A DNA stretch of 64,000 nucleotides from the NCBI GenBank assembly GCA_009823505.1, contig VZQC01006291.1, positions 1,676,045-1,740,044 on the forward strand. The letters are read 5' to 3'. Made by a program: the position numbers and the translations under genes. The stretch comes from Rhizomys pruinosus (Eukaryota; Chordata; Mammalia; Rodentia; Spalacidae). Under the pieces are notes generated by a model, which made no database searches, was not told the origin of the DNA, and saw nothing but the letters and a program-made list of their open reading frames with translations. Shown here in pieces: positions 11,601-23,516 of this stretch. Position 1 is the stretch's first letter. Each line of letters begins with the position of its first letter.

Positions 11601-12114
11601 ACACTTAGTCCATTTAGGGATGCATACATATGTTTAAGGTTGAACACTTGGGATTGAATAACCTATCAGGAGATAGGAAAAAACTTATCCTCGCTCCCAA
11701 AGCATCGTCCAATTCCCTGTTGTTCTCCATGTAAAGGTGGAACTTTGTGAAGTTTCCCCATCCACATTGGCTTGTCAGCTAGTGTTGTCATTATGCAGGT
11801 CGTGTTTAGACAGCCATATTGCTGAGGTTTCATGGCTGCAGCTTCCTTGTCAGGTCTAGAATACACTATCTAGCAGCAAGCATCCCATTCCTCGGGTCTT
11901 CTGATCCATCTTCTATGATGTTCCCTGCACCTAAGGTGTAAGGATTGCATTATAGTTGTATCAGCTGGGGCAAGGCACCACACAGTTGCTTATTCTTTGG
12001 ATTTGATCAATTGTGGGACTTTTCAGTAGCTTCCATTTGTTGTAAAAAGTTTCTTTGATGAGTGTCAAGAACTATACTCACCTGTAAATATAAGTATTTA
12101 GAAGAAAGAAGGAA
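11420..12114 (-). mobile_element. L1 (Lx-like) 3' UTR fragment
   Basis: Words such as 'gatcaattgtgggact', 'cttccatttgttgtaaaaag' and 'tttctttgatgagtgtcaag' match, in antisense, the long 3' UTR of older rodent L1s as I know it. A parallel stretch lies at 57.96-58.03 kb. It is interrupted by a CA microsatellite. Confidence 0.55.
11561..11597. repeat. (CA)n microsatellite
   Basis: Eighteen uninterrupted CA units are read directly. Confidence 0.95.
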
Positions 12115-13850
12115 ATTACATTGGTACAGCCACTATGGAAATCAATGTAGAGAATTATCAGAAAGCTGAAAGTAGATCTACCATATCACGTAGCTACACC
12201 ACTTCTTATCATTACACCCAAAGGACTCAATATCCTGCTACAGACAAACTTGCTCTGCCATTTTGAGTGATACGCTTCACAATCGCAAGGAAATGGAAAT
12301 AACCTATGTGTCCCTCAACTGATGAATGGATAATGAAAACGTTCATATGCAATAGAGCTCCATTCTTCTGTAAAGAAAAATGAAATCATGAAATTTGCAG
12401 ATAAATTGATGGGACTAGAAAACATTATACTAAGTGAAATAACACATACCCAGAAAAGCCACATATTCTCTCATTCGTGAATCCTAGCTTCGAATCTTTA
12501 GTTGTGAATATATAAGCAGAAGTGACCACAGAAGCCGGGAAAGTAGAGACTATGGGGGGGAAGGGAATAGAAGGAGCTCAAGAGAAGGGGATAGTAGGAT
12601 ATGGATGGATGCCCTGAAGGAAGAAATGGGAAAAATATGGAGAGACTTTACCTGGGGAGGGTAGAGGGATGCCAGTGTCGGGGAGGAGGGAAGAAGTAGA
12701 GTTAACCAACACTAGGGATATCTGAAAAAACATAGGGAAATATATCATTTCATAAGCTTCCTTAAAAATACACATATAATTTATATGTGAATGCATGCAT
12801 ATAGCTGAAGGGTATCTAACCAAATCCCGGTGCCAGGCAAGGAAAGCTCCCTTCCAGTTGTTGGTCAAGGCAGTCCAAGACACTCTCAAATGAATACAGG
12901 CTATTGCCATAGCTCTTTGTTGCCTCCTAGAACTTGAAGGTAAGACCCTGTTCCTGAGGACATCACACATTTTGGATACAGGACTTGGAGAAACTGAACT
13001 GGAACTCGGCAGAAAGCTACCTCTTGGAGGACCAGCTCTTGTGGTAAGGGAAGGCTTTATATAAGCTTCCAAGGAAGAAAAGCAATCGATACTCCTACCC
13101 AGAAGTAAAACCTATGAAACAAAACAATAACTGTCCCAGCAAATATCTCTATTGGTGCAATAGAGGCACTTTTATATTGGGGATAACCAACAGCTATCTA
13201 ATTAGACTTAAGGGCTACTCAGTAGGACATACCATTCATGGTAAATGTAACCAAGCACCTAGAGGTGCTTGGAGAGGTCACAGATTGTAGAGGTGAACAT
13301 ACTACTAGCACTTCCTCAAACCAATGTAATATCTTACCACATAACCTTTTAAAATAAATGAATAAGAAACAGAAATAACTCAGTGGTTTGCAAAACTCAA
13401 CCACACAGTCTGTAGGTAAAATCATACTTGGATCTTGTGTGATATACTGAGAGACTCTACATATCAGGCCTGAGATGGCTATCTCCAGATAGTCCCATTT
13501 ACAAAACTGGTACTTGACTGATATCAGAAAACCTAGGCACTGGTAGGTTTCCACCACTTCTAGAACAAGTAAGACTATCTCAAGGTTCTTAAACTGTGAA
13601 ACAATATGGTTAATGTTGAACACCTGCCCATTTTCTGGGAGTCTGGAATCTTAAGATGCTAAGCAGATGGTTCCTACATGTGTACTGTCCAATTACAATC
13701 ACAGGAGATGAGCCTTTAGTGAACTTTTCTGGCAACACTTCACAAAGGCTGTCATGATCCACTGCTAGAGGGCTGAAGACATCCTGTGGGATGGCAGTGA
13801 ATGGGTCTCTTGGAAGCTTGTGCTTGGTTTCCATCAGCCTTTCTCTAATT
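12115..13850 (+). mobile_element. L1 (Lx-like) ORF2 end and 3' UTR
   Basis: 12120-12480 follows the 3' end of L1 ORF2: 'cagccactatggaaatcaat', later 'ccctcaactgatgaatggat' and 'aaaacattatactaagtgaa'. From about 12780 it continues as the long rodent L1 3' UTR, with 'actcctacccagaagt' and 'gtgcaatagaggcac'. It is heavily mutated with no intact frame. Orientation is plus, opposite to the adjacent fragment. Confidence 0.65.
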
Positions 13851-15505
13851 CACTTTTCCCCTTTGCATCTTGCTTTGTGTCTTTTCTCTGTTACAAGTCT
13901 TAGCCATTAAGAATGACTATACACTCCTGCTACTCCTCTGGTGAAATACTGAACCTGGCAGAGGACAGTCTTGGGGATGCATAGCATTGGATATATGACC
14001 CCTTGGCTCTAGAAGCCCACAGTAAACATGAGATTAAAACCTCCCCCTTGACCACAGAAGGGCTGAGAAGCAGGGATGGAATGGCTCACTGCACACAGAA
14101 AGTTGAGAGTCTATAGTTGCTTTACGACTCTAGGGTCTGGAAATATCTGCAGTGATCCACAGCTGGGTAATGAAAATTTAAAGACATTCACCAACTTCCC
14201 ATGAAGAGTGGAAATAAATATTAAACAGCCACCTGCAATCCCCAGTGCTACTGCCCTAGTTTTTCCAGGAACATTCCAGGCTTCATTTTGGAGACCAGAA
14301 AGCCCATTCTATAGCACACTATAGTGCTGACCTATATGACCTTTATTAGAAGGCAGGATGTGCCAATGCATCCAAAAAGGTGTACTGCAGGGCATTTCAA
14401 ATTTATGTCTATATATGAAGCCACCTAATCTTATGGCTTAGAGCCCTCTTCTTTATGCTTTTAATTTATTATCTGCAATTAAGAAAAGTAAGTCATGTCT
14501 TTATACTTTATGCTTTGCTAATTGCAAAAATTATCAATAGAAGCATACTAGAAAACCATCAAAAATCACATTTTACAAAACTTAGCCAACTCCATGACAG
14601 CCAGTAGACCAGTGCTTAGAGCCTCTCATTCTGCTTACTGAATAGTTTTGTTTGAGTAAATGCAAATTCAATAGATTTATTCTTTCCCAGGAGAAAATAA
14701 AAGGTAATAAAAAATTGATGAGAAGAGAACAGCATAGAAAACAATCTTGCTTCTGAAGTAAACAAGTAGAGCTCCTGTGTTCTCTTCCATCAGAATCCAG
14801 CAGCTCCAATTCCATTGTCAAAGGCCTAAGTTCCTATCACAGCACTTGCCCTCCTACCAGGAGCCACCACTTGGGAAAGTCACAAAGCTCTGGTACCCGA
14901 CACCTCTGAGTAGCCTGGCACACTGTTTCTATGTGGGAGCTCATCAGTAAGGATCAACAAAATGTCTTCACCTTTGCTGAGTACAATTAGAATGTTTACA
15001 AAACATTTACAGGGCATCTGCTTCATAGGGCACTTGCTATCTGAAGTAACTTTTGGTATTTAGGAATGGTCAGATCTGCAATCAATATTGCAATATTGAA
15101 ATGATAAAACTGATTGCTAAATAACAATATAAGGCCAGAAAAGATAGAAACCACTGTGGACTAGAAAAGTCAATATAGGAGGGATCTGGGCTGAAGTAAA
15201 AGAACTGGAGAGGTTGGATGATCAGGAGCAGGATACCAGTTGCTGATGAAGTTGACTTGATTGCATAATCATGCAATCAAGAAGGCATGTCTTGATGATG
15301 GTGGCAGAGGGGAGAGGATGCTCACAGAAATACTGCAAGGGAAGACTGGACAGGCAGTGCAGGAGCAGCCTGGGATGCAGTCTACACTGGTTCACAATGA
15401 AACTCTGTAAATGTTGTCTTTGGAGTAGAGATCTTTTGTATTCAAAGTAATATTTCTACGTTCAGGTAACATGGAGTAAGCTTTGGGCCATTGAAATAGA
15501 TTCAG
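13851..15505. other. Unique or unassigned sequence
   Basis: Possibly more decayed L1 near 13.9 kb. Otherwise no recognised feature. Open frames of 64-79 codons look like chance. Confidence 0.4.
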
Positions 15506-15660
15506 AAGCCAGGAGTAGTGGCCTGCAACTTTAATCCCATATCCTAGCACAGGGGAGACAGAACTTTGACATTGAGGACAGCTTGGGTTCCAAGGCCAGC
15601 TGAGAATCAAAAAGGAAAAAAAAAGAAGAAGAAGAAAAAGAACCTGGAAGTAATGAACAA
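15506..15660 (+). mobile_element. Diverged B1-like SINE
   Basis: 'gaagccaggagtagtggcct' and 'tttaatcccat' followed by 'cttgggttccaaggccagct' and an A-rich tail (AAGAAG repeats) fit an old B1. Confidence 0.55.
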
Positions 15661-16051
15661 CAGAACAACACAGTATGCTCTTGAAAGGAGATCAAGTAAC
15701 ATAGGATAGGAAAAAGAGAAACTTTTATGATTGACAAAACAGGAACAGTAATTGCTGGAAACATGTCTAGAGTTTCCTAGAAAAGAACTTTAAACAAAAT
15801 AACCTGGGGCCTCCGGGCACACAGCAGCTGCCTGGCCCAGACCAGCTGAGCTGCAGGGACCGCGTCTGTTCTTGCAGAATAGAAAGGGAAGAGTGAGCTA
15901 TACCTCCCAATATATAACCAAAATTGAAAGCCTGAAATCTAGACAAGCCAACACCCCACAAATAAAGAGAAGTAATCAGAGAAAGTGATCCTTCAACGCG
16001 GTGAAGAGGCATTAGTGATTCGCATCAGAATACAGGCAAAAGGAATCCCAT

Positions 16052-17204
16052 ATGCCAAGGGCACAAAGAAAGAACAATATGGGAAAAGCACAGAATAATT
16101 CCATATTAAAGTCTACTGAACCTATGGAGGATTCCCACAAGGAGACCTCCTTGGAGGTAGCACAGGACACAGATCATAAAACAATCACAGACATATTCAA
16201 AGAAATCATGGAACTAAGGGGAGAGAATGAAAAACTCAGAAAAGACCTAGAGGGAAAGAATGATAATCTACAGAAAGAACTAAAAGGAGAAAATGACAAA
16301 CTCTGGAAGGAAGTGGAAACACTGAAAAGATCCCATGCTGAAATGAAAAAGGAAACAAACCAGCGAAGCAAGGAGCTATAAGAAAGGATTTGGAACCTCC
16401 AAAAGGAAATGGAAATAGTAAAGAAAACACAAGATGAAATAAAAAAGGAAATGGAAATCAAACACTCATGCAATCAAGAGGAAAGAATGGGAAAAAGCCT
16501 CAGAAGTAGAATGGAGGAAGCAGGAAAAAAGTATCAGACCTAGAAGACAACACAGAATGACTAAAGAGCTCAAGTAAAGACTATGAAAAATTTAAAAATA
16601 CACAAGAATGGAACAGCCAGGAAATGTGGGACACTATGAAAAGATCAAATCTCCACATCATGGGGATAGAGGAAGGAGAAGAATCCCAAGAGAATGGCAT
16701 TGATCAGATCTTCAACAGAATAATAGATAATAATAGAAAAAAATAGAAAAAATAGAAAATTTTCCCAAACCAATACAAATACAAGAAGCACATAGAATAT
16801 CAAATAGACAAGACCAGAAAAGAAACTCCCCACGCCATATCATATTTAAAACACTAGACACCCAAAACAAGGACAAAATTCTAAAAGCCACAAAAGAAAA
16901 ACAAGTTACATATAAGGGAAAACCTATTAAAATTACAGCTGACCTCTCAGTGCAGACTATGAAACCAAGAAGAACATAGACCAAAGCATTCCCAGTGCTA
17001 AAGGACTACAAATGCCAACCCAAGTTACTATATCCAGCAAAAATGTCAATTCCAGTTGAAGGAAAGAGAAAAATCTTCTATGACATAAACAATATGAAAG
17101 AATACATGGCTGGAAAACCAAACCTTCAGAGAATACTTGAAGCAATTCAAAGGGCAGAGGAGAGGAACAGCTATCCCCAGGCACCCGGAAAGGGAAATGA
17201 TTAA
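16052..17204 (+). pseudogene. L1 ORF1 pseudogene (RNA-binding chaperone)
   Basis: ORF1p normally coats L1 RNA as a coiled-coil trimer. The N-terminal part (16052-16381) is a Lys/Glu-rich coiled coil with heptad-like 'ELRGENEKLRKDLEGKND'-type stretches. It ends at a TAA where the related L1 at about 50455 has CAA, so a C-to-T nonsense change is likely. Further frameshifts follow in A-runs. The C-terminal part (16995-17204) shows the conserved 'RKIFYDINNMKEYM' style segment and terminates normally. It is inactive. Recognition is from family knowledge. Confidence 0.8.
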
Positions 17205-17245
17205 AAGCATAACTGCAAAAGTAGAAACCTAGACCAAAAATGTAA

Positions 17246-18265
17246 ATGGATGATAAGGGGAAAGGAAGCAACACACATCTCTCAATTATAACCTTAAATA
17301 TTAATGGACTAAACTCCCCAATCAAAAGGCATAGACTGGGAGAATGGATTAGGAAACAGAATCCATCTATATGCTGTCTACAAGAAACCCATCTCACCCT
17401 CAAGGATAGGTGCCAACTGAAAGTGAAAGGATGGAAAAAATATTCCAAGCAAATGGTACCAAAAAGAAATCAGGAGTTGCTATTTTAATATCAGACAAAA
17501 TAGACTTCAAAGTAGAAGTAATCAGAAGAGACAAAGAGGGCCATTACATCCTCATTAAAGGGAAAAATTTACCATGAAGACTTCACAATCATGAATATAT
17601 AGGCACCAAACTCCAGTGCATCAATCTTTATAAACACAACACTACAGGACCTCAAGGCACAGGGTAACCCCAGCACACTAATAGTAGGGGACTACCCCAC
17701 CGAGCTCCTTGGATGGATCAACCAGACAAAGCATAAACAGAGAGACATCTGAATTGAACAATAAGATACAGCAAATGGACCTCACAGACATCTACTGAAT
17801 ATTCCACCCAAGCACCAGAGAACACACTTTCTACTCAGCACCCCATGGAACATTCTCCAAAATTGTCCACATACTGGGACACAGAAAAAACCTCAACAAA
17901 TACAAAAAAATTGAAATAATTTCATGCATTCTATCAGACCACAATGCAATAAAGCTCAACATCAACACCAGGAGAAGCCCTACTACACGAACACATGGAA
18001 ACTAAACAACACACTCCTGAACAATGAATGGGTCAAGGAAGAAATAAAGAAAGAAATAAAAGCATTCCTGGAACTAAACAACAACGACAGTACAACACAA
18101 CAAAACTTATGGGACACCTTAAAATCAGTCCTAAGAGGGAAGTTTATAGCCCTGGATGCTTATGTTAAAAAAACAGAAAGGGCACAAATAAATGAGTTAA
18201 CTCTGCAGCTAAAAACACTCGAAAGACAACAAATGACCCTAATTGCAACAGACAGGAAGAGATGA
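17246..18265 (+). pseudogene. L1 ORF2 pseudogene, endonuclease portion only
   Basis: ORF2p supplies endonuclease and reverse transcriptase. The N-terminal AP-type endonuclease is recognisable: 'TLNINGLNSP' with the catalytic Asn, and 'CCLQETHL' with the catalytic Glu. A frameshift after about 80 residues interrupts it. A second open segment (17924-18265) covers the end of the endonuclease and the start of the linker ('[16 protein letters not shown]'). No RT motifs follow, because the element is cut at 18265. It cannot be functional. Confidence 0.8.
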
Positions 18266-19265
18266 CAACTAAGTCTCAGGGGAATATGCATGGGGGCATC
18301 TCCTGAAATGTCCTGCAAATGTGAGTCACCAGTCTTCCTGTGCAGGGAGGTCTTGGATATCCACTAATGGGACTCCAGCCAGTGTCCACCCTATAAAGAG
18401 GAAAGTCTGCTCATAATTCAAAAAGAGAAGCCTGGTCTAGCAAGACCTAACTGTGTCCTCAAGTGGATGGAACTTGTGATTGAAAAACCAAAAGGAGCCA
18501 GGGGCTCCCCTGCCCAAAAAAACCCCAAGTGACCCTTGAGGACCAGATCCTCAACTGACCTTGAGAAATTGTGGTTAATCTGGGATGACTGTGTGGCCTT
18601 AAGCATCCAAAAGAAAGTATAACCAGAAATAAATAATCAGTTAGGTCTAAGAAATTGTACTTCAGGTATAAAACTTGAGAATCCTTCAAACCTTCAATGC
18701 CAGATAAGGACTACTAAGATATCTAGCTTGTAGACTGAGTGGTTACTGGGATTTCAGCCTCTTCAGAGTGTAGACTACTGTTGTTTGACTACCCATGCTA
18801 TGTCATGGAGGCCAGTGCAGGAAGATCAAGACAGGACTCATGCTTGCTGGACCTCATTTGAGTGACCATGGTGGGGAGGGACCCCAGTGTGGAGCACGGG
18901 GGCAGGATTGATGGCTATTTTGTTTGCCAAGGAGGAAACTTCAAGTACTTCCTTGGGGAAAACATGACATCTTTTGGTAAAAAAAAAATATTTAACAGTT
19001 AAAAATTTTTTTAAAATAACATTTTCTCTTTTTATTGATACATGCTACAACCATTCATAATTTATCTCTATGTAATCCTATGGTGTGTGCTATCATATAG
19101 GAATATTCATATTCATATTCTAAAAAAAGGAGAGAATGTAAAGTTGTACATCTTTTCACCTTCATGCAACTTTACTGTTAAAATGTGAATCTCTAAATGT
19201 GCTTCGGAATTAACCTATAGTTTATTTTCAGATTTTGTAATTTTGATTTATGTGTGGAGTGTATA
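18266..19265. other. Unassigned ~1 kb interrupting an L1
   Basis: This stretch sits between the 5' L1 part and an L1 3' end. It is not L1-like to my reading. A 'cttcaggtataaaacttgag' word near 18662 could be a TATA box of an unidentified LTR. Short open frames are on the minus strand only. Confidence 0.4.
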
Positions 19266-19535
19266 TATGCATATTTTGGAATAATATAAAATCAAATGGG
19301 AACAAAAAAAGAGAGAGAAAAACCTATTCAAAGAACTGGCCAAAATAGTAAACCTCTGCACTAAAAAAGTTATAAAAGACTGAGAAAATGATGCAAGAAA
19401 GGACTTGTGTATGACAGAATCCATGAGCTCTGATGGGGGGAGGGGGCAAGAGGGGTGGGCATGGATGGGGGAATGAGTCTAAATCTGATTAAGAAATGTA
19501 TGAAATGTGCTCAATAAAAACTAAAAAAAAGAGAA
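19266..19535 (+). mobile_element. L1 3' UTR and poly(A) end
   Basis: 'cagaatccatgagctctgat' is followed by a G-rich tract, then 'gtatgaaatgtgctcaataa' and poly(A). The same module occurs at 22.54-22.65 kb (minus), 30.65-30.76 kb and 55.75-55.85 kb. Confidence 0.7.
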
Positions 19536-20271
19536 ACCAAACCTAGGTTGGATACTACATCCTCATATACTGAAGTTCTAATTTCTAGTGCTCATCGTAA
19601 TTATAATAAAGTATTTATTAGTGTCATTATTGGGTTTTTGTTACCTCCTCTTAGCTTATAGGCTGGGATTCTGTGTCAGGCACTGGTGGTAGGTCACAGC
19701 ACATTGTAGTTATCTGAAACAGTGTGATGACTATGTAAACATGCTAGGAGGGTTAAAGGAAGGCAATTAAAAGTGATCATGTAGTCACAGCTACTTATAC
19801 ATAGCTTCCTAAACTGAAGGTCATCACCTCACATGGAATTGTGTGACTGAATGTGGATGTGAAAAATGTGGCAATAGTAAAAAGGTTTCTGAATATGCAA
19901 TGACCAAGAATTAATTCAGAATCAAATGCATAACGAATCTGAGGTGTTTGGAGCAGCCCTTGCCGGGGGTACATTGATCGCTGTGGCCTAGGTTTGAACA
20001 TACAACTTGCACACTCTGTACTGTGCATGCCATCACACCATCAGTGCCAAAAAGCACTGGGCTTAGAGTAGAGACTACTGTATGCTATGAATTTTAGTGT
20101 TTATATTGTACATACAAAGCATTCTGCTTTTACAGAAACAAAATGTTTTAATTACGGAAAACAAAAGTTTTTCATGTTTTCCTGCCAAGGTTCCTTAATA
20201 CATAAGAATCAAAATTAATATATATGTATTGAACTGTGGAACTGTGTTTGGATTTTAAAATCTCTGTTTGA
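19536..20271. other. Unique sequence
   Basis: No gene or repeat recognised. Confidence 0.45.
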
Positions 20272-20272
20272 G

Positions 20273-20522
20273 GGGCTGGAGAGATGGCCTAGCGGTTAAG
20301 AGCACCGACCGCTCTTACAGAGGACCCGGGTTCGATCCCCAGCACCCACATGGCGGCTGAGAACCGTCTTTAACTCCAGTTCCAGGGGAATCCGAGACCC
20401 TCTTCTGAACTCCGCGGCGTTGCACGACACGGGTACACAGACTTGCATGCAGACAGTACATTCATACACATACAGAAATAAATAAAATTAATAAAAAAAA
20501 TTTTTTTTTAAAAATAAAAAAT
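20273..20522 (+). mobile_element. B2/B3-type SINE, young, T-plus tail
   Basis: Flanked by a perfect 16-bp target-site duplication AAAATCTCTGTTTGAG (20257-20272, 20523-20538). A and B boxes are intact. The tail has AATAAA followed by a run of nine T's, the layout expected of SINEs with both polyadenylation and pol III termination signals. No 17-bp duplication. Many CpGs are retained. Confidence 0.95.
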
Positions 20523-20538
20523 AAAATCTCTGTTTGAG

Positions 20539-21393
20539 AGGATAGTTGAGGTGAATATGATCAAAATGCATTTACACATATATATGTCAAAATATCATGG
20601 GACCCATTACTATGTGTAATTAATATATGCTGATACAAACATAGAAATTTACTGTTTGACTTGACTTGAGCTCTACAAAAATTTTTAAGTGAATTTTGGC
20701 TCAGGATTACAACAGAATCCCCAACAATTTCTGAAATGACCCTAAACATTCTTGTACCATCTGTACCATATATTTATGTGAAGAAGCAGTCTTAGCATTG
20801 ATGATTATAAAATAAAAGCATCAGTCAACTCTGAAAAACATTGAAGATGCTTTATATCCTGTAAATATTCAGAATTTAATTCTTTATGTAAAAATAAATA
20901 AGCACATCTATCTCATTAGTATACAAATTTGCTTTAATCTTTACTAAATGGTAAATTATATGTATACAAAAGAATTGTTTTAAAATATATTTCTTTATAA
21001 CTCCTATCAGTAAATGTTTGATTTTTGTACTTATTTTTATATACCTTACTTGCATAAAAATTTCTCAGGCAGAACGAGATCACAAGTGGAAAAATCTAAA
21101 ACACCCTGATTTAAATCACACTGAGTGAAGCGATGGGGCTAATAAGCAATTGCCATGTTCAGAGGTTTCATGATATCTTAGGAGTCACAAATATTCAAAT
21201 CTCTAGAGTATGCAATGGACTATTCCATGACATTGGGTTTTATTGAGGAGGTAACAGTCACTTGATAATCTCAAAGCTAATAGATGGAGAAAACATGCTT
21301 CAAATAGGATTGTGAAATTAAGGCAAGTTTTCTTGTAATCATTGCAGAGGCGTCTAACTTATATAAAGTTCTTTCAGCATTATGAAGGGATAT
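20539..21393. other. Unique AT-rich sequence
   Basis: No gene or repeat recognised. Confidence 0.45.
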
Positions 21394-21733
21394 AAGGCCC
21401 TGTTTTCTTTTTTTTTTTTTCTCTCTTTATAAAATTATAGTTTAATAACTTTTCCAGCATAACAGATTATCTTTAATCAGTAAATAATTCCTAAACGCTT
21501 ATTTGGCATGTAGAGTTTCAAAAATTATTTTAAGAATAACTACACAAAACACCAAACAGCTTGTGCTTTGACCTTAATGCCACATTCCTTAATATGGCCG
21601 CTGTCCAGTGTTTGCCTCTAGCTGGCTTTTGCATCTAGGTCTTACAACCAAGGTGTTTCAGAAGAGAGGTACCATTTGCAAGATTTTTTGAGTATAATTC
21701 TCAGTTTGGTTAGTAAGATTAAGAATCAAAACC

Positions 21734-21887
21734 GCCAGGCGTGGTGGCACACGCCTTTAATCCCAGCACTCAGGAGGCAGAGGCAGGCAGATCTCTGTGA
21801 GTTCAAGGCCAGCCTGGTCTACAGAGTGAGTTCCAGGACAACTGTGGCTGCAGGGAGACCCTGTCTCAAAAAGACCAAAAAAAAAAA
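21734..21887 (+). mobile_element. B1 SINE
   Basis: Near-consensus B1 ('gccaggcgtggtggcacacg' through 'agcctggtctacagagtgag'). It has an A-rich tail and target-site duplication AATCAAAACC (21724-21733, 21888-21897). Confidence 0.95.
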
Positions 21888-21965
21888 AATCAAAACCAAT
21901 GTTTTTTAAGGGGCAATTAGCACATAAGATTTTAATTAATTGTATATTAATTAAAAGTAGGAATT

Positions 21966-22179
21966 TTTTGTAAATTTTTTAATTTATTATTTTATGTGTA
22001 TGAGTGTACTGTCTGCATGTAAGTAGGTGCACCCATGTCTTGCAGTGTTTCAGAGGTCAGAAGAGGGTGTCGGATTTAAAGACAGTTCTTAGCCGCCATG
22101 TGGGTGCTGGAAATCGAACCTGGGTCCTCTGCAAGAGCAGTCGGTGCTCTTAACCACTGAGCCATCTCTCCAGCCCCCC
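21966..22179 (-). mobile_element. B2/B3-type SINE with internal deletion
   Basis: A minus copy whose segment between 'gtgtcggattt' and 'agacagttctt' is shorter than in its relatives. It ends at 'gagccatctctccagccccc'. Confidence 0.9.
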
Positions 22180-22194
22180 AATGTTTATTTTTAT

Positions 22195-22516
22195 ATACCC
22201 TTAGCTTAGTGACTTCTAGTTCCACCTGTGTTGTCACAAAGAATAGAATCTCCTTCTTTTTAGTATTCCATTGTATATGTCATATTTCCTCTATCCATTG
22301 ATTCATTGATGGACGCAGGTTTTTTCTGTATTTAGGCTGTTGCACTATTGCAGATATGAACCTGGAGTGCTGAGCTACTCAAAATACTGATTTCAATTCT
22401 TTAGCTCTATACTCTGAAGTGCAACTGCTAGAATACATAGTAATTCTATATTTGTCACCTATCTGTGGGCCATTCATGTCTCTTTTTTTGAGAAATGTCT
22501 GTTCATATCCTTTGCC
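22195..22516 (-). mobile_element. Ancient L1M 3' fragment
   Basis: Antisense L1 words: 'tattccattgtatatgtcat', 'ctatccattgattcattgat', 'ctctgaagtgcaactgctag' and 'tttgagaaatgtctgttcat'. These match the ORF2-end region of old mammalian L1s. It is cut at about 22517 by the 3' end of repeat X copy 2. Confidence 0.65.
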
Positions 22517-23501
22517 ATTTTTTTTCCACAACATTTTTTTTATTGATGCTTTGTGCATTTCATACATCATTTTCCAATTCAGTTCAGGCATATCTCCCCT
22601 TCCCTTCACCCCCACCCCCACCCCAACCGAGATCATGCATTCTGCCATGACTGTCCTGCATATCTCTCTCAGTTTTTTTTTCCATTTTTTAGCTATAAGT
22701 GATAATCCATGAGTACAAGCATCCTTCATGTATAACCAATTTGCAGGCTGTTGTGCCCAAACACCCACAGCCCCACCTTCCAGCGGGGGGTGAGGGGTTG
22801 TATGTTCAATCAGGTTAATCAAATGAGGGTCCAGACTACATTGCTGTAGTTTCACCCTTCACCCCAATCGCAGCCCTTACATTCTACCACGCCCCCTCTT
22901 CCGCAGATTATTCCCTGGGCTTAGAAAAGGGGCACAAGTGGATGAGAAGCAGAACAGTCCACTCTCTCTGGAGCTGTTGTCTTGGATTCTGGTCAATTCT
23001 GGCTGTTTCCTTTCATGGGCTGACAGTCTGTCCAGGAATAACCTTTCGATCCTACTAATGAAGCACAAGCAATTAGATATATAGGTATTTAAGCAGCATT
23101 AATAGTTATGGTAGGTTACTTTGTTATAGACATATATGTTTAGATGAGATGTTGATCCACGAACTACATTTTTTCCTGTTAAATATGACGGGGTCTTACT
23201 GTGGCTTATGATATCTCCTAACCTGTAGAGAATGTAAGCTTGTGGCATCAGCCATGGGTCATTCCTCCAAGGAGAGAGCCAATAGCCAATTAGATTTGGG
23301 ATATACAGGCATATGGCTGCCTCTGCTGCACATTATTTCCAGGCAGGTGAGGTGTAGCTGGTGCTGACGGTGGAGTCTTGCTTGACTCAAGGAGACCCGT
23401 ATTTGCTTTATTGGTTTAGTGGCCCTTGGTAACACTCTCTGGTATTCCAGAGGCCATCTGTACACTTGCATGTGTGGTCTCAATGCATCTTTTCCATGTT
23501 A
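22517..23501 (-). mobile_element. Repeat family X, copy 2
   Basis: On the minus strand it begins at 'aacatggaaaagatgcattg' (5'-truncated relative to copies 1 and 3). It runs through the shared body and ends in the G-rich module, then 'tgatgtatgaaatgcacaaa' and 'gcatcaataaaa'. That 3' module closely matches the L1 3' end at 19.42-19.53 kb, so the family is L1-related or L1-mobilised. Confidence 0.8.
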
Positions 23502-23516
23502 AAGGCCCTGTTTTCT

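Larger units (their letters stand above)
15795..18265 (+). mobile_element. L1, 5' part (5' UTR, ORF1, start of ORF2)
   Basis: The shared L1 5' UTR/ORF1 junction ('gtgaagaggcatta' about 15999, also at about 50091) is followed by a broken ORF1 and the endonuclease part of ORF2. L1 homology stops abruptly at about 18265. The RT domain is absent, and an L1 3' end reappears only at about 19.27 kb. The upstream limit is uncertain. Confidence 0.85.
21394..23516 (-). mobile_element. 2.1-kb retro-insertion with 3' transduction (composite)
   Basis: A perfect 15-bp direct repeat AAGGCCCTGTTTTCT (21394-21408 and 23502-23516) flanks the segment. The left end starts with a T-run (21409-21420, i.e. poly(A) on the minus strand), and an ATTAAA word on the minus strand lies about 25 nt before it. 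The right end is the 5'-truncated start of repeat X copy 2. The unit therefore reads, on minus: repeat X, its own AATAAA/A-run (about 22540), L1M sequence, a B2/B3 SINE, a reverse B1, unique sequence, poly(A). This is the structure of L1-type read-through 3' transduction. It is inferred from structure only. Confidence 0.65.

Noticed and set aside
17246..18265. Active L1 endonuclease
   Set aside because: Frameshifted and lacks reverse transcriptase.
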